Under the pieces are notes generated by a model. It was not told the origin of the DNA. It did no database searches and saw only the letters and a list, made by a program, of their open reading frames with translations. A program made the position numbers and the translations under genes. From assembly GCA_015179045.1 (NCBI GenBank), contig WHUZ01000017.1, positions 786,211-850,210 of the forward strand: a stretch of DNA of 64,000 nt, written 5' to 3'. Positions 10,471 to 22,203 of the stretch are shown one piece after another. This DNA comes from Kalaharituber pfeilii (Eukaryota > Ascomycota > Pezizomycetes > Pezizales > Pezizaceae). Position 1 is the stretch's first letter, and each line of letters opens with the position of its first letter.

Positions 10471-10546
10471 CGGAGAAGTTTGGCACCAGACTCTATTCCT
10501 TTCGCGAATTATTTTAGCGTGCCAATAGAGTCTGGGTACGAGAACA
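10471..10546 (-). repeat. Terminal inverted repeat, right, copy 1
   Basis: This is the complement of 4557-4632 over all 76 bases. The target duplication TACACATCG follows at 10547-10555. Confidence 0.92.
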
Positions 10547-10850
10547 TACACATCGAGGAGTTGCCAGATAAGCAGGGGGTGCTACACTAAATAAATAAAT
10601 AAACAATGGCCCATACGATGAGATAACCACTCTTCATCCACTCAATAGCCCTTCAATTATATTTCCAGCTTGACAGCTATAGCTTCCTACTATTTTATAG
10701 TTAATAGTACCTCCATGAGCTTGATAGCTTGCCACTGGGTAGACCACTTCCACTGTCCCAGCTTGACGCAATGCCTTATAAGTTTCCTATGTCTAGTATT
10801 ATATATATTATACTTACATCTTACAATTGCAAGAGTCTTTTTGAGTACTA
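10547..10850 (+). repeat. Right half of the repeat split by the Mutator-like element
   Basis: This aligns with 17696-17975 from the target duplication through the AATAAATAAATAAA stretch to the CAAGAGTCTTT end. It continues the left half at 4436-4556. Confidence 0.85.
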
Positions 10851-11470
10851 GTAGTCTGGGCACGAGATCGCCGTCTACATGAGACACGACCTTCTCACCA
10901 ACAAGCAAAATAAAATTTATAAAACAATCAGCTCAGCTGCTAGTGTTCTTGAGAATAAAAATAAAGAAATCATAATGTGACAAGCCTTAATACTGTGTAT
11001 AAAAGGATCATCCGAGTTATAATTAATACAAGTAAGTATATAAAGCCAAACGAAACAGAGCTGATGCGGAGAATAAGGAAAGACATTACATCCGCTGCCT
11101 CAAAACTGAAAATCAAAACCTCCATCGTTAAGCAATGGAAACACAAAACTCCGGTAAAAAAAAAAGCGCCCGCACCGCAACAGTCAAATCAAAAATACTC
11201 CCCCAAAAATGCATCAAGTTTATTCTGAATCCACTTTCGCTTTTGCGGCAGTCTTGGGAGTTGGGATTGGCGAGGTTTCGAGAAACTATAGGTTAACTGT
11301 AGGAGACATAGACTAGGTAAGAGGAAAGATAATGCAATGCTCCACTTGGTAAAGGCAGGAGTTCCGAAATGACCTAGATGCAGTTCGCCGGAGTAGACGA
11401 TTTCAACGTCAAATTAGGTGATAGACCCCCACCCTCCTCCCGCAATGAATAGGTGAGAGGTACAATTCTC
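10851..11470. other. Intergenic, nothing firm
   Basis: A Lys-rich 83-codon frame (10977-11228) has no recognisable domain. A short stretch at 10853-10868 (complement TCTCGTGCCCAGACTA) resembles the outer end of the Mutator-like inverted repeat. Nothing else is recognised. Confidence 0.5.
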
Positions 11471-12209
11471 TTAAGCATGCAACTTGTAGTCCCCCAACCA
11501 CCGGACCTCTATCAGTCCCTCACCGGTAGGCGGGTTTGTATTTTCCTATAGTCCATATAAGCCACGCTACCCCAATTCAACGCCAATTCCTGCGCTAGCA
11601 GTTACTCACCAATGCTGCCTTCTTCGCATATTTATCCGCCTCATTCCATTCCCTGGGAATTTGCCAAAACTGCACATGACACCCCTTTTCCTCCAGGTCC
11701 CTTAGCCTTTTCAACAATACCTCCCACAAGTCCTTATTCGCTACCGGTCTCCCTGCCGCCGTTTTCCAACCTCTCTCAATCCACCTGTGGATCCTTTCAG
11801 TGATCCCTAGAATCACATATTCACTATCCATCGCAATCACAACACTTTGAAACCCTTCCCCGTACCAAGCACGAAGCCCCAATGCGAGAATCACGGCACG
11901 CAGTTCGGCACGATTGCTCGTCTGATCTGTCCCATTGTCCTCAAGCGGGATATCAACTCCCCCTCCCGCGTCCTTGCAGGTTAAGGCGACGCCGCAGCCG
12001 CCTCGTGCTTGTGCTTTTCCGTTGTTGCTACACGCCCCGTCACAAAACATCAACATCTGCCTTTGGTCATTCTTTCGAATAAAGCGGTATCCGGGGACGG
12101 TGCAGGTGTTCCTTGCGACGGCGAAGAGATCGGACGGGGCCGCGTTGGGTGGGTAGGGAAGGAAGCGGCGGTTGCGGTCGGCGAAGGGGGTGGGAATGGA
12201 AGGGTGCAT
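11471..12209 (-). CDS. RNase H domain protein (two exons)
   Basis: Predicted ribonuclease H, which cleaves the RNA strand of RNA-DNA hybrids. Exon 1 (12209-11610) holds the RNase H fold with the four acidic positions: D57 in MFCDGAC, E102 in SNRAELRAV, D128 in IAMDSEY and D192 in WNEADKYAKK. The first frame stops after 204 codons, but the stop lies just inside a GTGAGT donor. Removing a 64-bp intron (11609-11546, ending in TATAG) keeps phase and adds 24 codons ending at 11471, giving about 224 aa. The N-terminal 50 residues are low-complexity, so a later start is possible. No reverse transcriptase adjoins it, so a host gene is likelier than a LINE remnant. The usual HxGHxG-type loop before the last Asp is replaced by QIPREW, as in other fungal variants. 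Confidence 0.75.
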
Positions 12210-13640
12210 ATAGACGACGCCATAGCGTTCGCAAGGATCGGGGCGTTAAAGGGAATGGGTTGACGGGAGAGGTTGGCACAGTCTGCAAGCTGACGCTCAG
12301 GGCTCAAACGCCGGGACATTTTTGCTCTCTAGCGGAGCGATGAAATTTATTTCTGTGGCTGTTCCTGGTGATGTTGTTGTTCGTGCGAAGAAATGCTGGC
12401 GGGGTTCAGTTGAAGCTACAGGTACGTAATATGCACTGGGTCTGGATGCGTGATGAGCTCCTTACTAATCGGACCGCGAGCTTAACTGCCTTGTGTGGAA
12501 TTTAGCCTCATGCCAAGATCCTCGTATTTTTTAGTCGACGCTCCTAGATTAAAATGTTGACAGTACCACCCCAAAGCTGTTATTTTTGCCCTCTTAGATC
12601 CTACCCACCATCGCTCGCATTCATATCTATTCGACAGCTCTCGTCCAGTTTTGCCTTTCTATCCTATGACATCTCTATGTATTCATAGGTAAACAGATCT
12701 ATCCACCTGCCGACAAACTTCTCGTACTGGATTGTCTATTATTGCATAAACTCTGATGCTGGATGTCAACAATATGCATGAAGGGGAAGGAAGGGGAACG
12801 AGATACACTGGTGGAACTGCTGGAATGGGTGCATATATACTGGAGGCTTTCCAGGCGATGTGTTGTGGAGGGCAAACCGGGTTACCGGTATAGTACAATA
12901 CGCAGGTGCGGGAGGACGGCATAAAGGATAACGCAGTCCAGCGGGCTTATAGGGGCAGTCTGGGTGACACTACAGACAACTCAACCTCACGCTTGTCCTG
13001 AAATCTCCCAGCAAAAGATTCTATAGGTATTACCTACTTCACAGCGTGATTGAATTTAGAGTTTAGTTTTATTCATCTTCGTCGTATCTATTGTCGTAGT
13101 AGCCTGTAGGACGGTATAAAGCGGCACATATCTACATGGCTATCCCTCTCTTCACATGAGGGAGAGGCCCGGGTGCTCACTACCCATGAATGCCGTGAGA
13201 TAAATTATAGTATAGAAGATGTGAACACACATATACTATGTTATCAACCTGTTTGAAGGTTACTTGGTGGGGCAAGTGCGTAAAAATGGTCCACGTGCTT
13301 GGCAGGGTAAATATATAGTAATCTAGATATTGGTACTCCCAATTGCTTACTTTAAATGAGTCCATAATCTGTCAATCTACCATAGAACATCATTGACATG
13401 AAACGAGATACAGTATCACTTCGGACGACTTTTGAATGACAAGCAATTGATTTGTACACAAGAATATAGACACAAGACTAATCAAATCTTCCTAACCTGA
13501 AGAACCTATTTAAGCCAAGAACAACGGCCGCCTGTTCACCCAGTAGAAATGAAAGGAGGTACAGAATGGAGTAAATATGGAAGTTAATTGAAACAGCTAG
13601 AGATAGATAGCAAAGGGCGGGGACTAACATCAGGTACGCT
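12210..13640. other. Intergenic between RNase H and the ankyrin gene
   Basis: No convincing open frame, repeat or RNA gene was seen. The first 130 bp presumably include the promoter of the leftward RNase H gene. The frames at 12050-12343 overlap its N-terminal coding region and are rejected. Confidence 0.5.
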
Positions 13641-13702
13641 TTTTCAGGTGTATCGCCACAATCCCATGGTGTCCATCCTGTTCTCTGGCACCGGCAGTTC
13701 GG

Positions 13703-16366
13703 CTACTCTGTCATGCCCATTCTGGGAAGCTGTACATTGTGGTGTACAGCCATCTTTATGAACCATATTGGTGTCAACCCTGCCATCTGCGAGCAGCAGT
13801 TCGACCACCTTTTCATGTCCCTAGAAACTGCTGCATACAGTGGTGTCCAACAATTTTTGTCAGCCGTATTGACATTGACTCTATCATCGGCCAGAAGCAG
13901 TTCAACCACGTGATGGTACCCCTGTTGCGCGGCTATAAACAATGGTGTACAGCCATCTTCGTGAGCCATATTCACATCGACTCTATTGTCGGCCAGCAGC
14001 AGTTCGACCACTTCGTTATGTCCCTGATGAGCTGCTGCGTACAGTGCTGTACAGCGATTTTTGTCTCCCATATTGACATCAACTCTACCATGCGCCAGCA
14101 GCAGTTCGACCACCTTGTTAAGTCCTTGGTGGGCTGCTGCATAGAGTGGTGTGCAGCCATTTTTGTCAGCCTTATTGACGTCAACTCTTTCATCAGCTAG
14201 CAGCAATTCGACCACCTGGTTATGTCCTCGATAAGTTGCAGCATACAGTGGTGTATTGTAACCATTTTTGTCCGCCATATTCACATCAACTCGGTGGTCC
14301 GCCAGTAGTAGTCTGACAACCCTGTCATGTCCCCGATGAGCTGCTGCATACAGTGGTGTACAGCGATTGATGTTGGCCATATTCACATTAACTCTGTTAT
14401 CTGCAAGCAGCAGCTCGACCACTTTCTCGCATCCGTTCCAAGTTGCCGTATTTAGTGGTGTCCAACCATCCTTCTCAGCGCTATTGATATTAACTCTCTT
14501 GTCTGCCAGCAGCAGCTCTACCACTTTGTCCAACCCATTCGAAGCGGCTGTATACAGTGGTGTACAGCCATTTTTGTCAGCCATATTGACGTCAAGCCTA
14601 TCATCTGCCAGCAGCAGTTCAACCACCTTGTCATGCCCCTGACGAGCTGCCGTATACAGTGGTGCCCAACCATCCTTGGTAGCCAGATTAACATCAGCTC
14701 TCTTGTCTGCCAGCAGCAGCATGACTACATCGTCAAGCCCATTCGAAGCAGCTGTATTCAGTGGTGTCCAGCCATCTTTGTCAGCCAGATTGACGTCTAC
14801 TCTATCATTTGCCAGCAGTACCTCAACCACTTTGCTATGCCCATCCAGAGCTGCTCTATACAGTGTTGTACAGCCGTTCTTGGTAGCCAGATTGACGTCA
14901 ACTCTATTGTCTGCCAGCAGAAGTTCGACCACCTGGTAATGTCCCTGATGCGCCGCTGCATACAGTGCTATACAGCCATTCTTGGTAGCGATATTGACAT
15001 CAACTCGATCATCGGCTAGTAGCATGTTGACGACCTTGTAATGTCCATTTCGAGATGCTGCGTACAGTGGTGTCCTGCCATCGGTGGTAGCCAGATTGAT
15101 GTCAACTCTTTCGTCTGCCAGCAGCAACTTGACCACTTTGTCACGTCCATCCAGAGCTGCTCTATACAGTGGTGTCCAGCCATCCGCATTAGCCATATTG
15201 ACATCAACTCTATCATTTACTTGTCGCAGCTCGGCCACTTTGCCATTTTCCTGCTGAGCTGCTGCATACAGTGTTTCAACTTGGTACGGCTTTGAGTCCC
15301 AAAGATCGGATAAACAAATAGGTAGCTCAATGCCCGAGATCTCTGAAATCGAGAGATCACCCCAGCTCATGTTTGAAACCGTTGACCAGGTACAACCTCT
15401 TGTGGAGCTACTGCCAGAAAATGTAGAGTAAGCATCGTCGGTCAAGCACCACTTCTGAATGCGCTTATAGGGTCTTGAATTTCTTAGGTCGTCTATAAAC
15501 GATGGTAGCCTTGATCGCATATATCGTAAGGATAATGTCATTTGAGGTGTTTCTGCTGTTCTGGATGGTGCAGGCGCATCATTATTGTCATTGGAGGTGC
15601 AGTCATACTTGGAATCATCTGTAGACGATACTATGTTTGTAACCGGGACTCGAATGTCGCCTGTCGCAGAATCGATTTTATCGCTGATTGGAGGATTCTG
15701 GTAGCTGATAGCTTCTCGCGACTGGGTGGAGATCACATGGTTGGATCCTAAGATTTGAGCAACTGCTTCCTGCAATTTCCCAACATTTTCAAAAGCTTCT
15801 GCTGTCGTATGGCTGTGCCAGAATCAGTTTTTTCTGCATCCCAAAAGCAAAGGTGACAGAGTTAATGCTGTAAGGGTCTTGACTTACCATTGAATAATAC
15901 TCAGCATTAAATTCAAACTTAATTTGTGCCGCTGGAGGTCCTCAATAAAGACTGCAACTTCTGCTTCCTTCCACAGTGCCCATTTAATCTTCTCGAACAA
16001 AAGCCTTGTTTTCTTTGCTGGAGATCGCATATGGCTTGAATCACTAATCCCCATTGCCTTACTCACATACTTGTCGAGGTTGGAAGTGATCAACACACAT
16101 CCAGTCAACGTTATGCCAAGGTGGTGAATGGATAACATTTTTAATGTACTTTGGTTTGCAATCTTAGTGGTCCCAGAAATGAACAGCTGGATCTGACTGA
16201 AGATGGCATTCATATCTTGCATTTCTTCTATTAGGCGGTTGATAGATTTTGGCGCCTGTTTTCCTCGCACTCCACAATCATAGAGATCCTTCAGCATGCT
16301 TACAATCTTTGCTGAGATTGTAATGAGGCCGACAATTGAAGCGGCTATAGATACCGGATCGGACAT
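13703..16366 (-). CDS. STAND N-terminal domain plus ankyrin repeats, C-terminal frameshift
   Basis: Exon 1 (16366-15888) encodes a fungal STAND/HeLo-like N-terminal region starting MSDPVSIAASIVGLI, the kind found at the head of NLR and cell-death proteins. A 75-bp intron (15887-15813, GTAAGT to CACAG, phase 2) joins it to exon 2, giving 862 codons. From about residue 338 there are one degenerate and 14 well-conserved 34-residue ankyrin repeats, most reading xGxTPLYxAAxxGHxKVVELLLADxRVDVN, the last cut short. No NACHT or NB-ARC module lies between, unlike the neighbour at 22204-26680. Near 13819-13824 a single missing base breaks the array: the conserved repeat continues for about 40 codons in the next frame while the actual frame ends at 13703. 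This may be recent decay or a base-call error. A role in heterokaryon incompatibility or immunity is inferred from architecture only. Confidence 0.8.
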
Positions 16367-17575
16367 TGGGCTGCTCTGGTATACTAGTTGGACGTAAAGG
16401 GTGGTCCAGTGGATGTTGGTGGATGCAGTGTGATCGTGCGGGAGAGAATGGAGTCAGGGAATTCCAGCGCCGACCACGGGAAGTTCGGAATCACTAAGCG
16501 GGGTTTGATCTGTTGCGAATCAAGCCTCTCGTGAAAAAGTATGATTTGCGGACGGCCAGCTTGTAACCTACCATCCGTTACCAAGTCAAATGCCGTCTGT
16601 TGTCTCACACTCGCTTTGCCCAATAATTGGAGTTGCTACTCAATTGTCTCGGTTTCGGCCAGTGGTGCAAAGCGCCAGCTAATCAAAAGCCTTTTTTTCT
16701 TCTTTTTCAAAAAATTCAGAGAGCCCCTCTTGCAACGAATCGTCATCAGGGCGGGATCACAAGGCTGAAAGGTTGCTGCAATGCGACTAGACGAGGAGTT
16801 ATTGATAGCAACCGAATTGGGAGCTGCAGCTTGCAGCAATCGGAATCCATCTTTGGTAGAGCTCATGATTCGCGGAACTAGTAGAGTTCATGATGTCACG
16901 CAGCGCTCGCAGCGTCAGTGGAGGCCCATCGCAACGCCTTGTATGCCGTCTGTGCAGCATATCTACCACATGAAATACGCTAGTGTGGACTCAAATTTGT
17001 TACATGATGTTGTAAGCTGAATATCCAATGATGTACTGTACTCAGTACTCGAGTACTCGGAAAGTGTGTGGAAATATGCAGCATTAAGGAAGTCACGTGC
17101 ACCAAGTGGGTACTTTGTTCCACCGGGATATCGCGCAATGCCTGATGAGGTTAGAATATGAAAGTATTGCATGTGTAAGTAATTTAATCTTACATGCTTA
17201 TACGTTAAGTATATACAAATTGTACACCACATTATATCTTACCAAATATAGAAAGAGCATGCTATCACCCAGATTCCCAATAATAGCGTAGAGTCTTAGA
17301 TCTGTCAAAATATTTCATCGCCATATTATTTGGCTCTGAGAATCCTTTTCCAAGGCTATTCATCCCCCATTGGCCCGATTCCTTCCATTACCATCAAATT
17401 ACTGCTGTTTCCAAATATTTTTAGTCACTACTTTCTGTCACGGTGCTCATATCAGAACCAAACTTGGTACATATGGTGTTAAGCATATGGGGAACTATAA
17501 TCAAGCACGTCATCAGTCTAGCTGCTCTATGTCCAGTTTGAAAAACAGCAGATGCATGTTGCCTAAGGAGGTATA
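16367..17575. other. Intergenic, nothing recognised
   Basis: This lies upstream of the leftward ankyrin gene, so its promoter probably lies in the first few hundred bases. An A/T homopolymer stretch sits near 16690. No gene, tRNA or repeat boundary is identified. Confidence 0.45.
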
Positions 17576-17990
17576 TCTGTGTACTTGGGGTACCGGAAAG
17601 TCTGGCGAATTATGCAGCGCCAAGGTACTCACGTGCACCTGCCCAGGTACCTCCATTCGTACAGAGAACTGAACTAGTGGTAGGCTCAAAATTAGTACAC
17701 CTCGAGTAGTTGCCGGAGTGCTACAATAAATAAATAAATAAAAAATGGCCTATACAATGAGATAACCACTCTTCATCAACTCAATAGCCTTCAATTATAT
17801 TTCCAGCTTGGCAACTATAGTCTCCTACTATTTTATAATTGATAGTACCTCCACAAGCTTGATAGCTTGCTGCCGGGTAGACCACTTCCACTGTCTCAGC
17901 TTGAGGCAATGCCTTATAAGTTTTCTATGTCTGGTATTATATATATTATATTTACATCTTACGATTGCAAGAGTCTTTGAATAGATTATG
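17576..17990 (+). repeat. Empty-site paralogue of the Mutator-like target
   Basis: This is continuous across the position where copy 1 is inserted at 4557-10546. The nine bases at 17696-17704 (TACACCTCG) occur once here and twice (TACACATCG) around the element. It shows the sequence before insertion and independently fixes the element's ends. Confidence 0.85.
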
Positions 17991-20307
17991 GCAGTCCGTT
18001 TTATTTTCTTTCCAGGTATATGATTACAGAACTTCGGGTGTGAGAATTTTTTGATGGTTGTGTGGTTGCGGTGGTTGCATGTTTGACTTTCCCGGCACCC
18101 TCGAGTACATTACACCAAGCCATCCTCTAATAAATGCAAACTAAGGTGTCAGATTATGTTACAAGCATTATTCTACAGTTTCATAATACTCGGACATCGA
18201 TTGCAGTAACTACTGCGAAAGCTCTCATGCTCCGAAGTGCGCAATATTCCGGTAGACCACAGTACTTCAGTGTTCCTATGAAAACTGCAGCCCCGATAGG
18301 CTCAAGACTGACACGTAGTGGCAAGTTGAGTATTAACTGGGGTGGAGCTGCATTAACAATAAACAATGGATTCTACACTAACTACAAATTTGACAGTACT
18401 CCGTAAGCATGCATTCCTTGACCGCCCTTTATTTTGCCAACTGGGTGGTTTTCTACTAGTTTCATGCCGATATGTATACAGCTCTCTCTCGAAGTGACAG
18501 TCTTTCATGTCGGTTTCAAAATCTCGATTTCTATTTTCTTAGTAATACTTTATATGTCATTAGGCGATGCCAGAGTCTATCGGGAACATGCAATATTTTT
18601 TTTTGTTATTCTATTCTATATGAGCTTTTCATGTGTATCAGTGTCGTCATGTATGTTTTTAAATCTTTGGAAATGTCAATGTAAGTTTCCAATACAAGAA
18701 TCTCCACAAAATTGTCGGCCTTCTTCGACACCACTGTTGACCCAAGAGCAGCTGAATGCCTTGGCACTGCATTGTTCACCATGCTCTGCGTACAATCACC
18801 AGTAGTCCGCGCAGGCTCTCTCAAACAAGGTTAGGTCATATCATGTATATACGATGGCAAGAATATGTTCTAAACATTGTTCCGGACGACTCCCAATCGT
18901 AGCCTAGGCGATTGGTGACCGCAAAATTACGACTCCAACTTTGCCATGGATTCAGATTTACTCTATTTGTCAGGAACTAAAGAGTAGATGGTTGTAAGAG
19001 GAATGTTCTGCGGCAAGCTAGTTAGTCCGGCATGGGACAATTATTAAGAAACAGTCACAAAATAGGCCGGTACTTGAGAATCTGCAAAAAGAGGCCTCCA
19101 CCTCTGCCACCTCCATCTGTACCACTTCCGCTCCTCCACCTCCGACAGCCGATGTGGCAACCTGCTCCTTCACCGCTCACTCTCTACACCCCCCCAATCT
19201 CGAACGATCCACTGCCACTCCGACAGCCTCCTCCCTGCATCTATAATGCACTATTCTCTGCTAAGTCGACTACTTCCTGACTAAAGTATATGACACGAGC
19301 AAAAGGCGCCTGTGAAGGCGCCTGTGAAGGCACGTGTGAGCGCGAGGACTGAGCGAGCGCGGCAGTAAACTGTGCTTTCATTGAATGAATTTAATTAAGC
19401 TCTCCTTTCGCTTTGCTAAGGTATCGATCAGTTCGCATCATACTGGACTTTATTGGCAAAGGTTGGTAAAGTATTCGGACACCAGCGCACCGTATGCATT
19501 AGGCCTGGTTACGAGAACAGCATTAGGCATACTTTGTAGTAGTAGTATTAGTCTCATGCCAAGATCTATCTTTGTCAGCACGAAGCATTACTAAGTTGAT
19601 CTTCGACCGACCTCTTTCCTTCTTCACACAGCTATAGCGACCCCTTCTGAAACTAAGTAAGCCTTCTACAATCTAACCACAGTACAATCAAGACCAAGCC
19701 CCTTTGCCCATTTCCCACTTCATGATATCACCCGGTGGATCCCTGAATGTCCTTAAATCGTTCCGAGGTTCGCAACGTTTTCTTATACCTGAACAAATTG
19801 TGGCAGTCGGCGGGTTAGTCCTGGACCAACATATTACTCTAAAGGATTTCTATCGATTTATTCAAAGCCTGATCATCCCACATGTTCCTATCGACCTCAT
19901 GCCTTCTCTAAGCGAATCAGTGTTTCATGTTTCATGCGTGCTGCTGTTGAGCTTCTCGGAAATCACAATAACACGCTTCTCGAACCTGGAGAAGATGTAG
20001 TTCTGCCTACACATTCAGCAAGTAAGTTAACTCCATCCCACACAGGACTATTATCTTACGTTCAAATGAGTAACGTCACTGACCGGGATCCGGCGCATTA
20101 CCGGGATCCGGCACACTTCCGGAATTAAAACAACAGTCTCCTGTAAGGCCAAATATTCATAGAAGATGGCCAAATTGTACATACAGCTTGGAGAGCTATA
20201 GGAAAGTAACTTCCGCACCTCAGTTAGCCAATTGTAAATTTTGAACCATACTCCATGATGGTAATTGCCCAATTAGGCATCTGCACCTTATGCAGGTATA
20301 AAATAGC
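17991..20307. other. Gene-poor segment, pyrimidine-rich block at 19085-19235
   Basis: Small frames at 18134-18406 (90 codons) and 19704-20000 (98 codons) show no domain or splice structure I can support. A CCTCCACC-rich block at 19085-19235 resembles those at 1835-2100, 30640-30930, 36400-36670 and 38400-38680. A GGGATCCGGC direct duplication is at 20087-20112. Confidence 0.4.
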
Positions 20308-20545
20308 TGTTACGGAGGTGGTAAACGCAGAGAGTTACCGTCCGCCAGGCCAAAAAGACACTTGACTAGCGATACTCGCTAGTCCTCTGCGTAGCTCATA
20401 TAGCACTCATTATGCGACTGCAGCGCCTTTCCGGCTTGTCGCATGTCGCTTACGTCGCATATGCGCATTTCGTATGCGCTTGCATTTTTCGCTTTTCGCG
20501 CGCTCTACCGGCCGCCCACACTACGGTCGCGGTGAACCCGTAACA
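20308..20545 (+). mobile_element. Solo LTR, 238 bp
   Basis: It begins TGTTACGGAGG and ends GAACCCGTAACA (TG...CA) and is flanked by perfect 5-bp duplications ATAGC at 20303-20307 and 20546-20550. It shares its body with the insertions nested at 9723-9945 (opposite strand) and 31666-31888. No internal retrotransposon region is present. Confidence 0.8.
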
Positions 20546-21589
20546 ATAGCAGGATGACGATTTAAGATCTGGAGCAAGTGCATATACCTTCTATAGTATG
20601 TACTTGAGAGATCTGAAATGTTTTAGGATAATTGGATAATATATGGAATCAGTAGTAAGCTAATATCCATAGGTATAATTTCACTGCTAAAAGTGAAACG
20701 GATAAAGCTTGTGTGTGACGTCAGAGGTCAAGAAATGGCATGAATTGCTAAAGATGTTTCCGAGCCTCCATGGCCTCATATAATTAAGTACTCCTACGCA
20801 ATATGTCGAGTGATTGGGGTTTTATGCATAGTGCTCATGTGCCAAAATCAGCAGCCAATGCTGTAATCTATTCAGAAAATATCTTCCTATACATATATTA
20901 TACCAGAACATGTCACCACTCACTGATATGCTATAATTTGGCAAAAGAAATGTGCGAAAACTAATTTACTATATTCTCCCATGCTCTGGCTTTAATTTAA
21001 GCCCACCTGAGTGCCATTTGCATTCACAAGAGCTTTATCCGTTGTGCCGTAAATTAAATCTGGGTGGTTTCCCGGTGATGGGCAGTTTCTAGGTGAAACA
21101 CTCTAGGCGATGAAATTGCCACCCGCATGGCATTAAGTGGAATTATTGGCCGTATATGGACTTGTATTGGCATATACTCTTTTGTACTATGCAGTATACT
21201 CCCGTTATACGCATACCCTCGGTAATATTCCTATAATGAATATATTCTTGAATTGAGAGACACTAAAATACATATGGAGGTCTAAGATATAAGAGAAGTG
21301 GATAAGAGCAGGTGTGATGTCAGTGGTACATAGATGAGAGTGGGGAAGTGAAGGGGAAGAGGGGGGGGGGGGGGAGTGGGATGCAGGCGACGAGAGAGAT
21401 GCGGATGAAGGAGGAGGTACAGGTACAGAAAAGGGGGGTGGATTTAGATTCCGCATACTCTGTATCATAAGTCTACCTCTCCAACGTTTTCCTGAGAGTA
21501 CCTTTTTTCTTAAGAAAAATATATTGGTGCTTGACCTTCGAGGGACCTGTCCTGCTGGCACTTCCTATAGTCAACCCTGTGTCGTACAG
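20546..21589. other. Intergenic with a 14-base G run
   Basis: Nothing coding is recognised. A G homopolymer lies at 21361-21374 within a purine-rich segment; the 118-codon frame on the minus strand follows it and shows no motif. Confidence 0.45.
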
Positions 21590-21665
21590 CCAGCTAGCGT
21601 TCTGAACCATATTGGCATCAACTCTATCGTCTGCCAGCAGCCGTTTGACCACCTGTCATATCCCT
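21590..21665 (-). pseudogene. Solitary ankyrin-repeat relic
   Basis: On the minus strand about 22 codons match the VVxxLLADDRVDANM core of the repeats in the two ankyrin genes, with a one-base frame break upstream (near 21652). No complete repeat or start codon adjoins it. It is probably a remnant of a third array or a displaced unit. Confidence 0.6.
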
Positions 21666-22203
21666 GCTAAGTCGCTCCGTGCGATGTTGGTTGAAGTGCT
21701 GACGAGAGGACGAGCGATAAGGCTTAAATATACAAGTTGCATACAAGGGCAGAATAACAGAATGTTCTCTACGAGAGATGTCATTAACATGGGAATTTAG
21801 CATATGATCGAGAGGCAACTGGTAGGGGCTGCGACGATTATTGTTTTTTTATTTTAATCTTTCTTTTCTTGCTTTTTTTTTTCGAATATCATTGCTTGTA
21901 GACCGCACTGAAGGGTGTAACAATATTAACTACAAAGGAGATACCAGAAATAAACGCAATATCAGATGAAAGTACATAACATACAATATCAAAACCATCA
22001 AGATATCAAAATGAAAACACGTCGCTTCAAATTTCTCGCCGTCATCAAACGAAATCTTGAGAGCTCAATGTGTCATCTTTCCGCCCATCTCATCAGTTTC
22101 ACAAGAATGTTCGTGGCGGCATGAGAACCCACGTGGTGGGGGTTTTGGCCTGGCGGTCAGTTGACATGACACTCCCATCGGGCGGGACTGTGCACGTGGG
22201 TGA
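21666..22203. other. Intergenic, nothing recognised
   Basis: This segment lies downstream of the NLR gene. It has T-rich stretches near 21846 and 21875 and no gene. Confidence 0.45.

Larger units (their letters stand above)
4557..10546 (+). mobile_element. Non-autonomous Mutator-like element, copy 1
   Basis: A 5,990-bp element bounded by 76-bp terminal inverted repeats (4557-4632 and 10471-10546) starting TGTTCTCGTACCCAGACTCT. It is flanked by perfect 9-bp duplications, TACACATCG. Long inverted repeats with 9-bp duplications are the hallmark of Mutator-like elements; hop of Fusarium is a fungal precedent. No transposase frame is present, so any movement must rely on a source element elsewhere. 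In order it contains a 57-bp minisatellite, a 190-201-bp tandem array, a RecQ helicase gene fragment, an LTR-like segment, a second tandem array of about 183-193 bp and a nested solo LTR. The empty target is preserved as a paralogue at 17581-17990. Copy 2 lies inverted at 31065-36152. Confidence 0.88.

Noticed and set aside
4557..10546. Helitron as an alternative for the large element, because it carries a helicase fragment
   Set aside because: It has long terminal inverted repeats and 9-bp target duplications, which Helitrons lack; the helicase motifs are RecQ-type and not Rep/Pif1.
12050..12343. Several frames overlapping the RNase H N-terminus
   Set aside because: Arg/Gly- or Pro-rich shadows of a GC-rich coding region.
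13713..15295. Plus-strand frames opposite the ankyrin array (66-153 codons); likewise 22319-23407
   Set aside because: Antisense shadows of a 102-bp periodic coding repeat.
18134..18406. 90-codon frame
   Set aside because: No motif, no splice sites and no context; length is within chance expectation.
19704..20128. Two overlapping frames of 98 and 64 codons
   Set aside because: They could be one frameshifted gene, but I recognise no family and cannot support it.
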